NCBI RefSeq assembly: GCF_002915175.1
Contig: NZ_NXEJ01000008.1
Span: forward strand, 124,001-188,000
DNA length: 64,000 nucleotides
Direction of reading: 5' to 3'
Origin: Agrobacterium rosae
GTDB taxonomy: Bacteria; Pseudomonadota; Alphaproteobacteria; Rhizobiales; Rhizobiaceae
The notes below the pieces were generated by a model, which saw only the letters and a program-made list of their open reading frames with translations, was not told the origin of the DNA and did not search any database. Of the stretch, positions 35,362-43,765 are shown piece after piece. The position numbers and the translations under genes were made by a program. Position 1 is the stretch's first letter. Every line of letters starts with the position of its first letter.

Positions 35362-36813
35362 TCAACTCAGTGCGATTGCGGTGAGCAGCAGCCAACCCGT
35401 GGCAACTGCGTGAAGATAGATTGAAGTCAGGGATTTCAGGTGTAGCGACAGTGGCTGTCGTACTTTCGTTTTGCTGGCGGACTGGCGCGTCCACTTCTGA
35501 CGATCGAGGCGGAACAGCACGAAGGTCTTCACCGCGGCGCCAACCAGTTGACCGAAATATAGCAGGAAAGGATAGCTGATCGGGAAGTTTGGCCGGAAAC
35601 TCATAATGACCAGACAATAGACGTAACGCGTGATCATCACCCAGGTGATATAGGCAGCCAGGATCAATGGATGAAAAAAGACTGCAGAAACCAAGACCGT
35701 TGCTGGACCGAGCAAAGTCGTCCACATCGATATGCGCTGGTCTAGCAGCGACCACCATGTGAATGCACCGATCTGGCCAGGGCCAAGGGCAAGCGCTCGC
35801 CCGTTGGTGCGCAGCATGTTGCCGAACCAGCGCACCATCAGAACGACAGCAGAATGGACGAAGCCTGGGTGTGGCTGTGTTTCCATCGACAGACTGCTGA
35901 CATCTGGAAGATAAAGCATCCGCCAACCGTTTTTCAGCAGCCAGAACCATGTCGACTTGTCATCACCGGTCAGAAACGTCACGCGTCCCAGGCGCCAGTG
36001 GTCCATGCTGTCGCGTTCCACCATGCGGATGAAATCGCTGTTGCAAGCAAGTGTCGCCCGGAAAACCGACATTCTGCCCGTCAGCGTCAAGATGCGTTTT
36101 GAAAGGCCCATTGACGACATCATCATCTGGCGCTGGGTGAAACGCAGGTTGAACCAATCGCGGAACAGACCTGGTTTGGATACCTCGCACCGTTCGTCCG
36201 TTGTCAGAGCACCGACTTTGTGATCGCAAAAGAACGGTGCCGACTTCTCAACAATATCGACGGGTGGACAGCTGTCTCCGTCCACGAAAATGACGACGTC
36301 CCTGTCACTTGGGCATTGACGGGCGATAATGCGCAGAGACGTTGCAAGAGCATCTCTTTTGCCAGTTCCAGCAATGCGGTCGATGATAAGGCGAACTTTT
36401 CCCTGCATGTTTGGGGTTAGTTCGAAGATGCTCCGGATCAAGCGTTCATCGGCGCCTTCAACCACGGAAGCCACGACAGTTGCTCCCCCTCTTGATGCCC
36501 CAGCAGCGGCAAAGATGGACCGGTAGACGGTGGTCGAGATTTCTGGCTCGATTTTGTAACTGGTGGCAAGAAAGAAAGCATGGGCGGGCACATGCTGTTG
36601 TCTATAAAGCCCTTCCACCACCGCCCGTCGACGCGGATGCACGAAGTGAACGAAGACATGCGCTCTAACGAAGTTGACAGCTCCCCAGCTATATCGCCAA
36701 GCGCCGATAACACCGATGGTCAACGCAAGACCGATATGTTTGGAGAGTTCCTCGAAAGGAATGGACAGCAAAAGAAGGCAAACTGTCGCCAAGTAGAGCG
36801 CATGTTTGATCAT
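35362..36813 (-). CDS. alg8: Alginate polymerase Alg8 (family 2 glycosyltransferase)
   Basis: Processive inner-membrane glycosyltransferase that joins mannuronate units from GDP-mannuronate and moves the chain to the periplasm. It has 483 residues: two N-terminal spans (about 6-20 and 27-48), a cytoplasmic GT-A domain with GTGKRDALA near 149 and the DxD site IFVDGDS at 176-181, then LTGRMSVFRA and TGDDKSTWFWLLKNGW (acceptor and base region), MVRWFGNMLR, and about four C-terminal spans. This architecture is diagnostic of Alg8 rather than a cellulose synthase. Starts 10 bases after algD (GAGG upstream). Confidence 0.92.
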   Translation of the reverse strand: MIKHALYLATVCLLLLSIPFEELSKHIGLALTIGVIGAWRYSWGAVNFVRAHVFVHFVHPRRRAVVEGLYRQQHVPAHAFFLATSYKIEPEISTTVYRSIFAAAGASRGGATVVASVVEGADERLIRSIFELTPNMQGKVRLIIDRIAGTGKRDALATSLRIIARQCPSDRDVVIFVDGDSCPPVDIVEKSAPFFCDHKVGALTTDERCEVSKPGLFRDWFNLRFTQRQMMMSSMGLSKRILTLTGRMSVFRATLACNSDFIRMVERDSMDHWRLGRVTFLTGDDKSTWFWLLKNGWRMLYLPDVSSLSMETQPHPGFVHSAVVLMVRWFGNMLRTNGRALALGPGQIGAFTWWSLLDQRISMWTTLLGPATVLVSAVFFHPLILAAYITWVMITRYVYCLVIMSFRPNFPISYPFLLYFGQLVGAAVKTFVLFRLDRQKWTRQSASKTKVRQPLSLHLKSLTSIYLHAVATGWLLLTAIALS

Positions 36814-36823
36814 CGTTACGACC

Positions 36824-38143
36824 TCACCAGCAAATGCCTTCGTACCGACCGTTCGAACGAAGGCCAGCCGTCAGACGAGCAAGATCGACGCAGGACTTTT
36901 CGGTAACGGCCTCGCTCAACGGATCGACCGTCTCATCGTAGCGATTGCCGATGAGGATGATGTCCGATGTGTCGATCAACTCGCCAATGCCTTCAACGAG
37001 GCGGTCCTGAAGATCGGGAATGGTATTGTTGCCGCGCCCCGACCCCGTCATTTGGTTGTCGTAGGCCTCACGAACGCTCGGATCATAAACCTTCAGGCCA
37101 TAACCCTTGGCAATGAGACGTGCGGCAAGATCTGCCAGTGGACTTTCCCGAAGGTCGTCCGTTCCCGCCTTGAAGCTGATACCGACGAGACCGACCGATT
37201 TTCCACCGGTATTTTCGACCATCGTCTCAGCGCGTTCGATCTGCCGCGCATTGGCGACAAGCACCGCATCCAGAAGTGGCGTCTTGGTTGCCTTGGCAGC
37301 TGCGAGATGGCGCAATGCTCGCACGTCTTTTGGAAGGCAGGATCCGCCAAAGGCGAAGCCTGGTCGCATGAAGTAAGGCGACATGCTTACCTTACCATCC
37401 GAGCAAAGGACACGCATGACTTGCTGACCATCAATACCCAGGGACTTGGCGATATTGCCGATTTCGTTGGCAAACGTAACCTTCGTCGCGCGCCAGGAAT
37501 TGCTGGTATATTTGATCATCTCTGCCGTTGCGATTGAGACAATGCTGAGCTGGCATGGCAGCCCGGAGTTGACTTCCTTCAGGATATCTAGAGTTGTTTC
37601 ATCCAGTGCCCCAAAGACGATCAGGCCAGGATTGTAATTGTCTTCGATTGCCGTGCTTTCGCGCAGAAATTCCGGGTAATAACCGACACCGAAGTCGACG
37701 CCGGCAACCAGTCCGGAAGCTTGTTCGAGAAGCGGTATGCAGACCGTTTCCATCGTTCCTGGAACGATCGTCGAGCGGATCACGACGGAATGGTAGCGCC
37801 CCTTTGCGGCAATTTCCTTGCCGATCTGAATGCAGGCTTGTTTGACATAGGCCAAGCCCACGCCGCCATCCGGATCGCTCGGGGTGCCAACGCAGACGAA
37901 TGACACGTCTGTCCCGGCGATAGCCTCTGCGATATCCTGCGACGCCCGGAGTTTCCCGAGTTCCACTGTTTTTCTGATCATGATGTCGAGGCCAGGCTCG
38001 ACGATTGGCGTTTCGCCGCGGTTGACCTTGTCGACTTTGTTAGGGTCGACATCCACCGCAACAACGTCATGCCCGTCACTGGCAAGACATGCAGCCGAAA
38101 CTACCCCCACATAACCGATGCCAAATATACTGATACGCGCCAT
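36824..38143 (-). CDS. algD: GDP-mannose 6-dehydrogenase AlgD
   Basis: Commits GDP-mannose to GDP-mannuronic acid by two NAD-dependent oxidations in the cytoplasm. It has 439 residues: Rossmann motif FGIGYVG at 7-13, PIVEPGLD, STIVPGT, EFLRESTAIED, the catalytic Cys269 in FAFGGSCLPKDVRAL, and GISFKAGTDDLRESPL. The C-terminal EGICW ending is also that of Pseudomonas AlgD and separates it from UDP-glucose dehydrogenases. First gene of the operon, with GGGAGCAA upstream. The 224-base leader between it and the LuxR gene is the likely operon promoter. Confidence 0.95.
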   Translation of the reverse strand: MARISIFGIGYVGVVSAACLASDGHDVVAVDVDPNKVDKVNRGETPIVEPGLDIMIRKTVELGKLRASQDIAEAIAGTDVSFVCVGTPSDPDGGVGLAYVKQACIQIGKEIAAKGRYHSVVIRSTIVPGTMETVCIPLLEQASGLVAGVDFGVGYYPEFLRESTAIEDNYNPGLIVFGALDETTLDILKEVNSGLPCQLSIVSIATAEMIKYTSNSWRATKVTFANEIGNIAKSLGIDGQQVMRVLCSDGKVSMSPYFMRPGFAFGGSCLPKDVRALRHLAAAKATKTPLLDAVLVANARQIERAETMVENTGGKSVGLVGISFKAGTDDLRESPLADLAARLIAKGYGLKVYDPSVREAYDNQMTGSGRGNNTIPDLQDRLVEGIGELIDTSDIILIGNRYDETVDPLSEAVTEKSCVDLARLTAGLRSNGRYEGICW

Positions 38144-38367
38144 TTGGACGTTGCTCCCGTCATAGCTTGGTTTACATAACGGGTCCGAGGCACGGCTCTC
38201 TACTTTCGTGTTCGGCCCATGTGTGTCAGCTTATGTCGGTAAAAATCCCGTTCAAGTCAGGAAAAAGCGAAATATTAAGATTATATTAACCACATAATCG
38301 ATTAAAACAGAGATAGACCGCGCAGATATTTTGCGCAGTCTAAAAATTCCAAATATTTCTTGATTAT
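38144..38367 (-). promoter_or_regulatory. alg operon leader/promoter region with hairpin
   Basis: This 224-base gap is distinctly AT-rich relative to the surrounding genes. It holds an imperfect hairpin at 38316-38340 (GAC-C-GCGCA and TGCGC-A-GTC arms, 7-base loop), which could end the LuxR-type gene transcript, followed toward algD by a T- and A-rich tract. No sigma-54 or AlgU-type promoter could be recognised confidently. Confidence 0.5.
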
Positions 38368-39066
38368 TTAGTTCAATAGAACTGAAAACCAGCCGCTTCT
38401 ATAGCCATATTTTACTATTGCGACACGTGATCTCAAATCCAGTTTATCTGAAGCACGTGCTTTATATGTCTCAACGGTCTTACCACTGACCTTTAACTCA
38501 GACGCGATTTCTTTCGTACTGAAGCCAAAGGCAAACAACTTCAGTACCATTTCCTCACGCCGACTGAGCGGCCCGGATTCGGTATCGACTGATGCTAAGG
38601 AAGTGTTGTTAAGGGCAGCGTAGAAAGAGCGGATGTTGGGCTCACGAATTAGCCCAAATATGCGGCGGCTTATATAGTTGCCACCTCCGCCAATGATGCT
38701 GATTGCGCGAGAAAACTCCGTCGGTATGTCGGACACAAGCAGGATATTGTGTATGCCTGCTGTATAGATTTCCGGCACGGTCTCAACGAGATCGTCGTTT
38801 ACCACACAAATTACCGACGCGGTGCTGCGTGCACTGCGTAGGGCGCGGACAACGATGTGCCCATCAAATTCAGATAGATGGTCCCCTATGCCGACCACAA
38901 CAATGTCCGGCAACGTTCTGATAACGAATTCAGAGAGTTTTTCGAGTCCGCGTATCTCATCAACGAATATTGCCGTTCCACTAAGTGAAACGTTGTCGCG
39001 AAGTCTTGTTATAGTCTCTCTATTAGCTCCCACAGTCGCAACCCGGAGCCTGCTCTGATCAATCAT
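38368..39066 (-). CDS. LuxR-type regulator with atypical receiver domain
   Basis: Regulator of 232 residues upstream of the alg operon in the same direction. The C-terminal GerE/LuxR HTH is clear (about 165-222: LSRREEMVLKLFAFGFSTKEIASELKVSGKTVETYKARASDKL). The N-terminal 120 residues follow a response-regulator receiver pattern, but the phospho-acceptor position is Gly59 (DIVVVGIG in place of a DIVLLD-type strand end). The early acidic pair is VGAN and the conserved Lys is not evident. It probably works without phosphorylation. Codon use and base composition are AT-richer than its neighbours. Control of algD is inferred from position. Confidence 0.85.
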   Translation of the reverse strand: MIDQSRLRVATVGANRETITRLRDNVSLSGTAIFVDEIRGLEKLSEFVIRTLPDIVVVGIGDHLSEFDGHIVVRALRSARSTASVICVVNDDLVETVPEIYTAGIHNILLVSDIPTEFSRAISIIGGGGNYISRRIFGLIREPNIRSFYAALNNTSLASVDTESGPLSRREEMVLKLFAFGFSTKEIASELKVSGKTVETYKARASDKLDLRSRVAIVKYGYRSGWFSVLLN

Positions 39067-39623
39067 AGAAGTTCCCCGCTATAGCGAAACTTCCTCCCAA
39101 AACTTAAATAAAACGACCTGCCTCCATCCCCTAAGATGCAGAGCGTTACCGAAGATATTATAGTGTTTACAAGAGAGCACTTTTAAGCTGCATCGCTTTC
39201 AATTATATGTCAATATAAATGTACATGAAAAAAAATTTTTGGTTCGTAACTTGATTTAATACTATTTGTTACTTTAGGTTGCATAATTAATAATTGATAA
39301 GAATCCTAGTTATTTAAGTTGTGCTCAGGGCTCGTCTTCGATGTATCTCTTAGCTTTATTGGCTCTGCTAGTTTAAGGCAATGCCGACGAGAGGCGCGCT
39401 TAGACGTCTGGACACTGTAATTATGAGGCAGCACTTTCCACGTGCACTTTGAGCTAAGCCAACGTCGAACCCGTATCAATTATTGGTGCCGCGCTCTTCA
39501 TCCGGATAGCTTGATCTTCGACATTGAACCGATTCCCGCCGCCGCCGATTGCGCCGTCAACAGAGCTATGGCGACAATAATGGTTGCGGCGACGCTCTCT
39601 CAGTCTGATACTCCACCACGTAC
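39067..39623. other. AT-rich intergenic region, no gene seen
   Basis: 557 bases between the LuxR-type gene and the isoaspartyl peptidase gene. About 39170-39330 is very AT-rich, with A- and T-tracts (for example a run of A followed by T near 39226-39240), and could hold the LuxR promoter or an H-NS/MvaT-like silencer target. The right half returns to normal composition and looks like decayed coding sequence, but I could not identify it. No repeat, RNA gene or insertion sequence was recognised. Confidence 0.5.
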
Positions 39624-40571
39624 TTACGCTACGGATAACACCTGATCATGGGTGGCAACATAGAAATTCCCCTCCGTCGTGACCCAACCACGGAACATGC
39701 CATCTGTGTTGTAAGGTGCGGTAATCGAGCCGTCAGCACCAACGGCAACCAGCCCGGCACCGATGCCGTGGGGTTTCAGATCGTGCTGGATGACTTTCGA
39801 GGCTGCCTCTTCCACGGTTTCGTTCAGATATCCGATACGGCTCGCAACTTCATGGCCGACCGCGTAGCGGATGAAGAACTCACCCTTGCCGGTTCCGGAT
39901 ACCGCACAAAGGCCATCTCGGGCATAGGTGCCTGCACCCACAATCGGGGTGTCACCAATGCGACCGACCGGCTTGTTGTTGTAACCGCCCGTTGAGGTCG
40001 CAGCCGCCAGATGCCCAGCCGCATCGAGTGCAACAGCGCCGACGGTGCCGTGTTTTTCGGATTCGCTGGCCGCCGCTGCGGTGCCCGCTTCAGCATGGGC
40101 CTTCATCGCGGCCAGCGCTTTGACGCGCTTTTCGGTGGTGAAATAGGTCGGCTCGACGATATCGAGACCTTCTGCGGCTGCAAAATCATCGGCGGCGCTT
40201 CCGCCCATCAATACGGCATCGCCTTTCTCCATGACGCATCGCGCAGCTTTGACGGGATTGCGGATGCGTCTGACCAACGTCACGGCACCGGCTTCCAGCG
40301 TCGCACCGTCCATGATCGATGCATCGAGTTCATGCTCGCCAGCGGCATTGAGTGCTGCGCCGTAACCGGCATTGAAATGCGGGCTGTCTTCCATCACCAC
40401 GACTGCCGCTTGCACAGCATCAAGCGCCGAACCATTGGCCTGAAGCACGGCCCACCCGGCTTTCAAGGCATGGCCAAGATCGACGCGGGCGGCTTCCCAC
40501 TCCGCCTCGGTCAAGCTAAGCTTTGCCATGACGCCGCAACCGCCGTGAATTGCCAGTGCGATCTTGCTCAT
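39624..40571 (-). CDS. iaaA: Isoaspartyl peptidase/L-asparaginase (Ntn hydrolase, T2 family)
   Basis: Hydrolyses isoaspartyl dipeptides and asparagine after autocleavage into two subunits. It has 315 residues from the ATG at 40571 (AGAGGAAA upstream; an earlier in-frame ATG at 40589 lacks spacing). N-terminal IHGGCG, SPHFNAGYGAALNAAGEHELDASIMDG, and the autocleavage/nucleophile Thr in EKHGTVGAVALD near residue 173, then GGYNNKPVGRIGDTPIVGAGTYA. It lies downstream of the binding-protein gene across a strong hairpin. It suggests that the importer brings in beta-aspartyl or other modified peptides. Confidence 0.93.
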   Translation of the reverse strand: MSKIALAIHGGCGVMAKLSLTEAEWEAARVDLGHALKAGWAVLQANGSALDAVQAAVVVMEDSPHFNAGYGAALNAAGEHELDASIMDGATLEAGAVTLVRRIRNPVKAARCVMEKGDAVLMGGSAADDFAAAEGLDIVEPTYFTTEKRVKALAAMKAHAEAGTAAAASESEKHGTVGAVALDAAGHLAAATSTGGYNNKPVGRIGDTPIVGAGTYARDGLCAVSGTGKGEFFIRYAVGHEVASRIGYLNETVEEAASKVIQHDLKPHGIGAGLVAVGADGSITAPYNTDGMFRGWVTTEGNFYVATHDQVLSVA

Positions 40572-40592
40572 CGTTTTTCCTCTTTTCAACTA

Positions 40593-40624
40593 AATCAGCC
40601 GGGCAAAATCTTGCCCGGCTGATT
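40593..40624 (-). terminator. Strong intercistronic hairpin (terminator/attenuator)
   Basis: A perfect 14-bp stem (arms 40593-40606 and 40611-40624) with a 4-base loop, GC-rich in the centre (CAGCCGGGCAA). On the minus strand it is followed by TTTAGTTG, a weak T-tract. It lies between the binding-protein stop and the iaaA start, so it probably reduces read-through into iaaA and protects the binding-protein mRNA from 3' decay. Confidence 0.7.
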
Positions 40625-40642
40625 GTATGGAGTCCGCGTCGT

Positions 40643-42235
40643 TTATTTCGCAGGACGAATGTTCATCGCCAGCGTGTCCTCATCCGAACGCGGCACAATG
40701 GTGATTGCCTTCTTCATGCCCCAGGCCGAAATGATCGAGGCAATCGACAAGTTGGGGCGGTCAGAAGCCACGATCGCGTTTGCATCCTTTAGGTACTGCT
40801 CGCGCTTGCCAGCGTCCATTTCGACACCAGCCTGCTCGATCAACTTGTCCAATTCAGGGTTCGAGTAGCCGCGGATGTTGAACGCACCCAGCTTCTTGGC
40901 AGGTTCATTGGTGTGAACCAGCGATGACAGCGTATAGTTGGCTTCACCTGTCAGCGTGCCCCAACCGGACATGGTCAGCGAATAATCGCCGCGCGTGTTG
41001 GCGGGGAAATAGACGGCACCGGGCTGTGCATTGGCTTCGACCTGAATACCGATCGCGGTCAACATTTGCGCAATCGTGGTACCGGCATCCTTATCGCCCG
41101 GAAGACGGTCATTGGTGAAGGAGAAGGTCACCTTGAAACCGTCGGGATAACCGGCTTCAGCCAGCAGAGCCTTTGCTTTGTCTACATCAGACTTAGTCGG
41201 CTTCACATCCGGATTGTAGCCGAAGATGTTCGGCGTCACGAGCTGCGACTGGACCGTGCCCATGCCTTCCATGGCGATCTCGGTAATGGTTTCCCGGTCG
41301 ATCGCCAGATCGAAGGCTTGACGCACTTTCGGGTCGGTGAAGGGGTTCTTCGGCAGCGGCGAGCCGTCCTTGGCACTGATCTGCGGTGACTTATCACGGA
41401 AGTCGAAGGCGATATTGAACAGGTACACGCTGTCCTGGCGAACGATGGTGAGCTTGGAATCCTGCTCCAGCGTCGGCACATCGGAGGCCGGAATACGGGC
41501 AATGAGATCGACCTGACCGGCCTTGAGCTGTGCGACGCGGGCAGCATCATTCGGCAGTTCCTTGCGGATAACCTTGTCCCACGGCTCCTTGCCACCCCAG
41601 TAACCATCGAACCGTTCCAGAACGAGCTGTTCCTTTGGTGTCCAGGAGACGAATTTGTAGGGGCCGGTGCCAATGGCAGCCTTGCCTGAGTTGAAGCCTT
41701 CGGAAGCCTTCTCGGCGCTGTCGGAATAATCCTTGGCGGCGATGTGGGAGACGACGAACAGACGGATGAAATCATTCGGTAGGTTCGGAGCCGGGCCGTC
41801 GGTCTTGACGCGGATAGTCAGCGGATCGACAATCTCGACACCCTTCACGCGGCGAACATAGATCGTGGTCGGGTTCGGGCCAGCAACACGCGGAATGCGC
41901 TCGATGGAGAATTTTACGTCTTCGGCGGTGAAGTCGGATCCGTCATGGAATTTGACACCCGGGCGCAACTTGAATTCCCAGGTGCTGTCGTCAATCGCGG
42001 TCCAGCTGGTGGCAAGGCCAGGCTCGAGTTCGAGGTTGTTGCCGGATTTGATCAGCGAGTCATAGATGTGCTTCATCGCCTCGGCGTGGGTGCCTGCGGC
42101 GGTGAAGTCAGGATCGATCGACAGCGGTCCGGCGCGTACGCCGATTGTCAGATCCGCGGCAAGGGCGGCACCTGAAACGCCGCCGAGCAATGCCGTTGCA
42201 AGCACGGCTGTTCGGAATGTTTTCGAGATTATCAT
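40643..42235 (-). CDS. Peptide/solute-binding protein of ABC importer (SBP_bac_5)
   Basis: Periplasmic receptor of 530 residues from the ATG at 42235 (GAGGAGAACG upstream). The frame is open much further but that part is antisense-like sequence within the MarR gene. Signal peptide (GGVSGAALAAD), then LTIGVRAGPLSIDPDFTAAGTHAEAMKHIYDSL, KLRPGVKFHDGSDFTAEDVKFSIER and RQAFDLAIDRETITEIAMEG. The start overlaps the MarR stop as ATGA, so both are cotranscribed. It probably serves the divergent permeases at 43766-45612, which have no binding-protein gene of their own. Confidence 0.92.
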   Translation of the reverse strand: MIISKTFRTAVLATALLGGVSGAALAADLTIGVRAGPLSIDPDFTAAGTHAEAMKHIYDSLIKSGNNLELEPGLATSWTAIDDSTWEFKLRPGVKFHDGSDFTAEDVKFSIERIPRVAGPNPTTIYVRRVKGVEIVDPLTIRVKTDGPAPNLPNDFIRLFVVSHIAAKDYSDSAEKASEGFNSGKAAIGTGPYKFVSWTPKEQLVLERFDGYWGGKEPWDKVIRKELPNDAARVAQLKAGQVDLIARIPASDVPTLEQDSKLTIVRQDSVYLFNIAFDFRDKSPQISAKDGSPLPKNPFTDPKVRQAFDLAIDRETITEIAMEGMGTVQSQLVTPNIFGYNPDVKPTKSDVDKAKALLAEAGYPDGFKVTFSFTNDRLPGDKDAGTTIAQMLTAIGIQVEANAQPGAVYFPANTRGDYSLTMSGWGTLTGEANYTLSSLVHTNEPAKKLGAFNIRGYSNPELDKLIEQAGVEMDAGKREQYLKDANAIVASDRPNLSIASIISAWGMKKAITIVPRSDEDTLAMNIRPAK

Positions 42236-42795
42236 TCTTCGTTCTCCTCTGTCGTTGTCATAGGGGGCCAGTTCGGTGAATCCACGACGACCTTGGCGAG
42301 CAGCTCCGACAGCATCAGCTGTTCGGCAGGCGTCAGCGATGAGACCATCGCCCTCTCGCGCTCGACCATCGGCTGCATCGCCTGTTCCACGATGCGTTTG
42401 CCTTCGTCGGTGATGGTGAGGACAAAACTTCTCAAATCCGTCTGGTCGATTTCGCGGCGGATGATGTTCTTGTCGATGAGCTTCTGGATCGCCCGGCTGA
42501 TCGTATTTTTCGGAAAGCCAGAGGAACTGCAAATGGCGCTGGCTGTCAGCCCGTCGGATAGGCCGAGCGAATAGAGAACGACGAATTCCGGTCGCGGAAT
42601 GCCGTGTTCCTTTTCGATCAGCCGATAAATCGGCTCGTTGAATTGCAGTGCCAGAAAGTTGAAACGAAACGACAGCCAGCAGGGATTTTGCCAAAGCTTG
42701 ACGGAGACAAGGTGCTCCACGCCGTGGCTTCCGGCAGCAACTTTGCCGCCCTCCCGCAACAGAGCATCCAGTGTTGGTCCCCGTGATTGTCGCAA
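42232..42795 (-). CDS. MarR-family regulator
   Basis: Regulator of 187 residues with a winged helix in the middle (PRPEFVVLYSLGLSDGLTASAICSSSGFPKNTISRAIQKLIDKNIIRREIDQTDLRSFVLTITDEGKRI). The start is a TTG at 42795 by this reading, so the exact N-terminus is uncertain. It is translationally coupled to the binding-protein gene. Two related palindromes in the divergent promoter region are likely its sites. It probably responds to the imported compound. Confidence 0.87.
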   Translation of the reverse strand: MRQSRGPTLDALLREGGKVAAGSHGVEHLVSVKLWQNPCWLSFRFNFLALQFNEPIYRLIEKEHGIPRPEFVVLYSLGLSDGLTASAICSSSGFPKNTISRAIQKLIDKNIIRREIDQTDLRSFVLTITDEGKRIVEQAMQPMVERERAMVSSLTPAEQLMLSELLAKVVVDSPNWPPMTTTEENEE

Positions 42796-42824
42796 TCAAC
42801 CCTCGCTTCGCTGCAATTCATTTT

Positions 42825-42892
42825 AGTCCCGTATGGAACTTGACGCGGGATTAAATGGCTGTCAATTTCTTTTTTTAGTTCCATTTAGAACT
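42825..42892. promoter_or_regulatory. Two operator-like palindromes in MarR/creatininase divergent promoter
   Basis: AGTCCC-GTAT-GGAACT (42825-42840) and AGTTCC-ATTT-AGAACT (42877-42892) share the pattern AGTyCC-N4-rGAACT. They are spaced 52 bases start to start, close to five helical turns. An AT-rich tract (42867-42876) lies between them. Placement just upstream of the MarR gene suggests autoregulation and control of the divergent importer operon. Confidence 0.65.
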
Positions 42893-43001
42893 TTGTTTGA
42901 TGAGGCGCAGATAGGCAAAAAAGCACAAATATTGTGCTGAAACGCTAAATGGTAGACGTTCTTTGCGCGTTTGCATCGGTAATGAGAATGAGGATAGCGA
43001 G

Positions 43002-43703
43002 TTGAAGATAGCCGACATGAATTGGATGCAGGTTGAAGAGCGCGTCGCGGAAAACGATTGCTGCATTTTGCCCATCGGCAGCGTCGAACAGCACGCTTAT
43101 CTCAGTCTCGCCACCGATATGATCCTTGCCGAGAAGATCGCCGTCGATGCCGCCGAGCCGCTGGGCATTCCGGTGTTTCCCGTCATGCCCTATGGCCTGG
43201 CATCGTCCTTTGCGACCTTTCCCGGAACGCTGACCCTGTCGCTGTCCACCTATATCGGCGTGATCAGAGACCTGCTCGACAGCATGTACCGATCCGGCTT
43301 CCGCCGCATCCTTGTCGTCAACGGCCACGGCGGCAATGTGCCAGCCACCACGGTTATTTCTGAGTGGCTGAACACACACCCGGATGCATCCGTCAAATTC
43401 CATGACTGGTGGCGGGCACCCAAGACATTGGCCAGGGTGCAGGAGATCGATCCAGCTGCCTCGCATGCCTCATGGATGGAAAACTTTCCATGGACGCGCA
43501 CGACGGACCAACGCCAGCCGGACACCTCCAAACCGCAGATCGATTACGCAGCTCTGGCGCGTGTTGGAGCGGCACGAAAACGCGAATTACTGGGTGATGG
43601 CAATTATCACGGGCTTTACCAGCGACCGGATGAGGACATGCTTGATATCTGGGATGTGGCCGTGAAGGAAACGCGCGCGCTTCTGGAAACCGACTGGCAC
43701 TGA
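43002..43703 (+). CDS. Creatininase-family amidohydrolase
   Basis: Metal-dependent amidohydrolase of the creatininase/MftE fold. Motifs: LPIGSVEQHAYLSLATDMILAE (metal ligands Glu, His and Asp), FATFPGTLTLS, VVNGHGGNVPA and a late DWWRAP region. I take the TTG at 43002 (GAGG about 8 bases upstream); ATG at 42963 or 43017 are alternatives. It yields about 233 residues, a normal length. First gene of the plus-strand importer operon. It may open a cyclic amide (creatinine- or diketopiperazine-like) or a formamide in the imported compound; the substrate is unknown. Confidence 0.85.
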   Translation: MKIADMNWMQVEERVAENDCCILPIGSVEQHAYLSLATDMILAEKIAVDAAEPLGIPVFPVMPYGLASSFATFPGTLTLSLSTYIGVIRDLLDSMYRSGFRRILVVNGHGGNVPATTVISEWLNTHPDASVKFHDWWRAPKTLARVQEIDPAASHASWMENFPWTRTTDQRQPDTSKPQIDYAALARVGAARKRELLGDGNYHGLYQRPDEDMLDIWDVAVKETRALLETDWH

Positions 43704-43765
43704 CAAACACACGGATATCGTAAAAAGACGGGCAAACCCGCACAAGACGGGAGAACTGGGAACGC

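Noticed and set aside
36824-38143. UDP-glucose 6-dehydrogenase as an alternative to AlgD
   Set aside because: The full AlgD-type sequence pattern including the EGICW ending and the alg operon context favour GDP-mannose dehydrogenase.
39442-39645. Possible 67-residue protein on the plus strand, and a short signal-peptide-like frame on the minus strand near 39495-39600
   Set aside because: The plus frame shows no domain or ribosome site. The minus frame lacks any normal start codon and is stopped a few codons upstream; at best it is a remnant.
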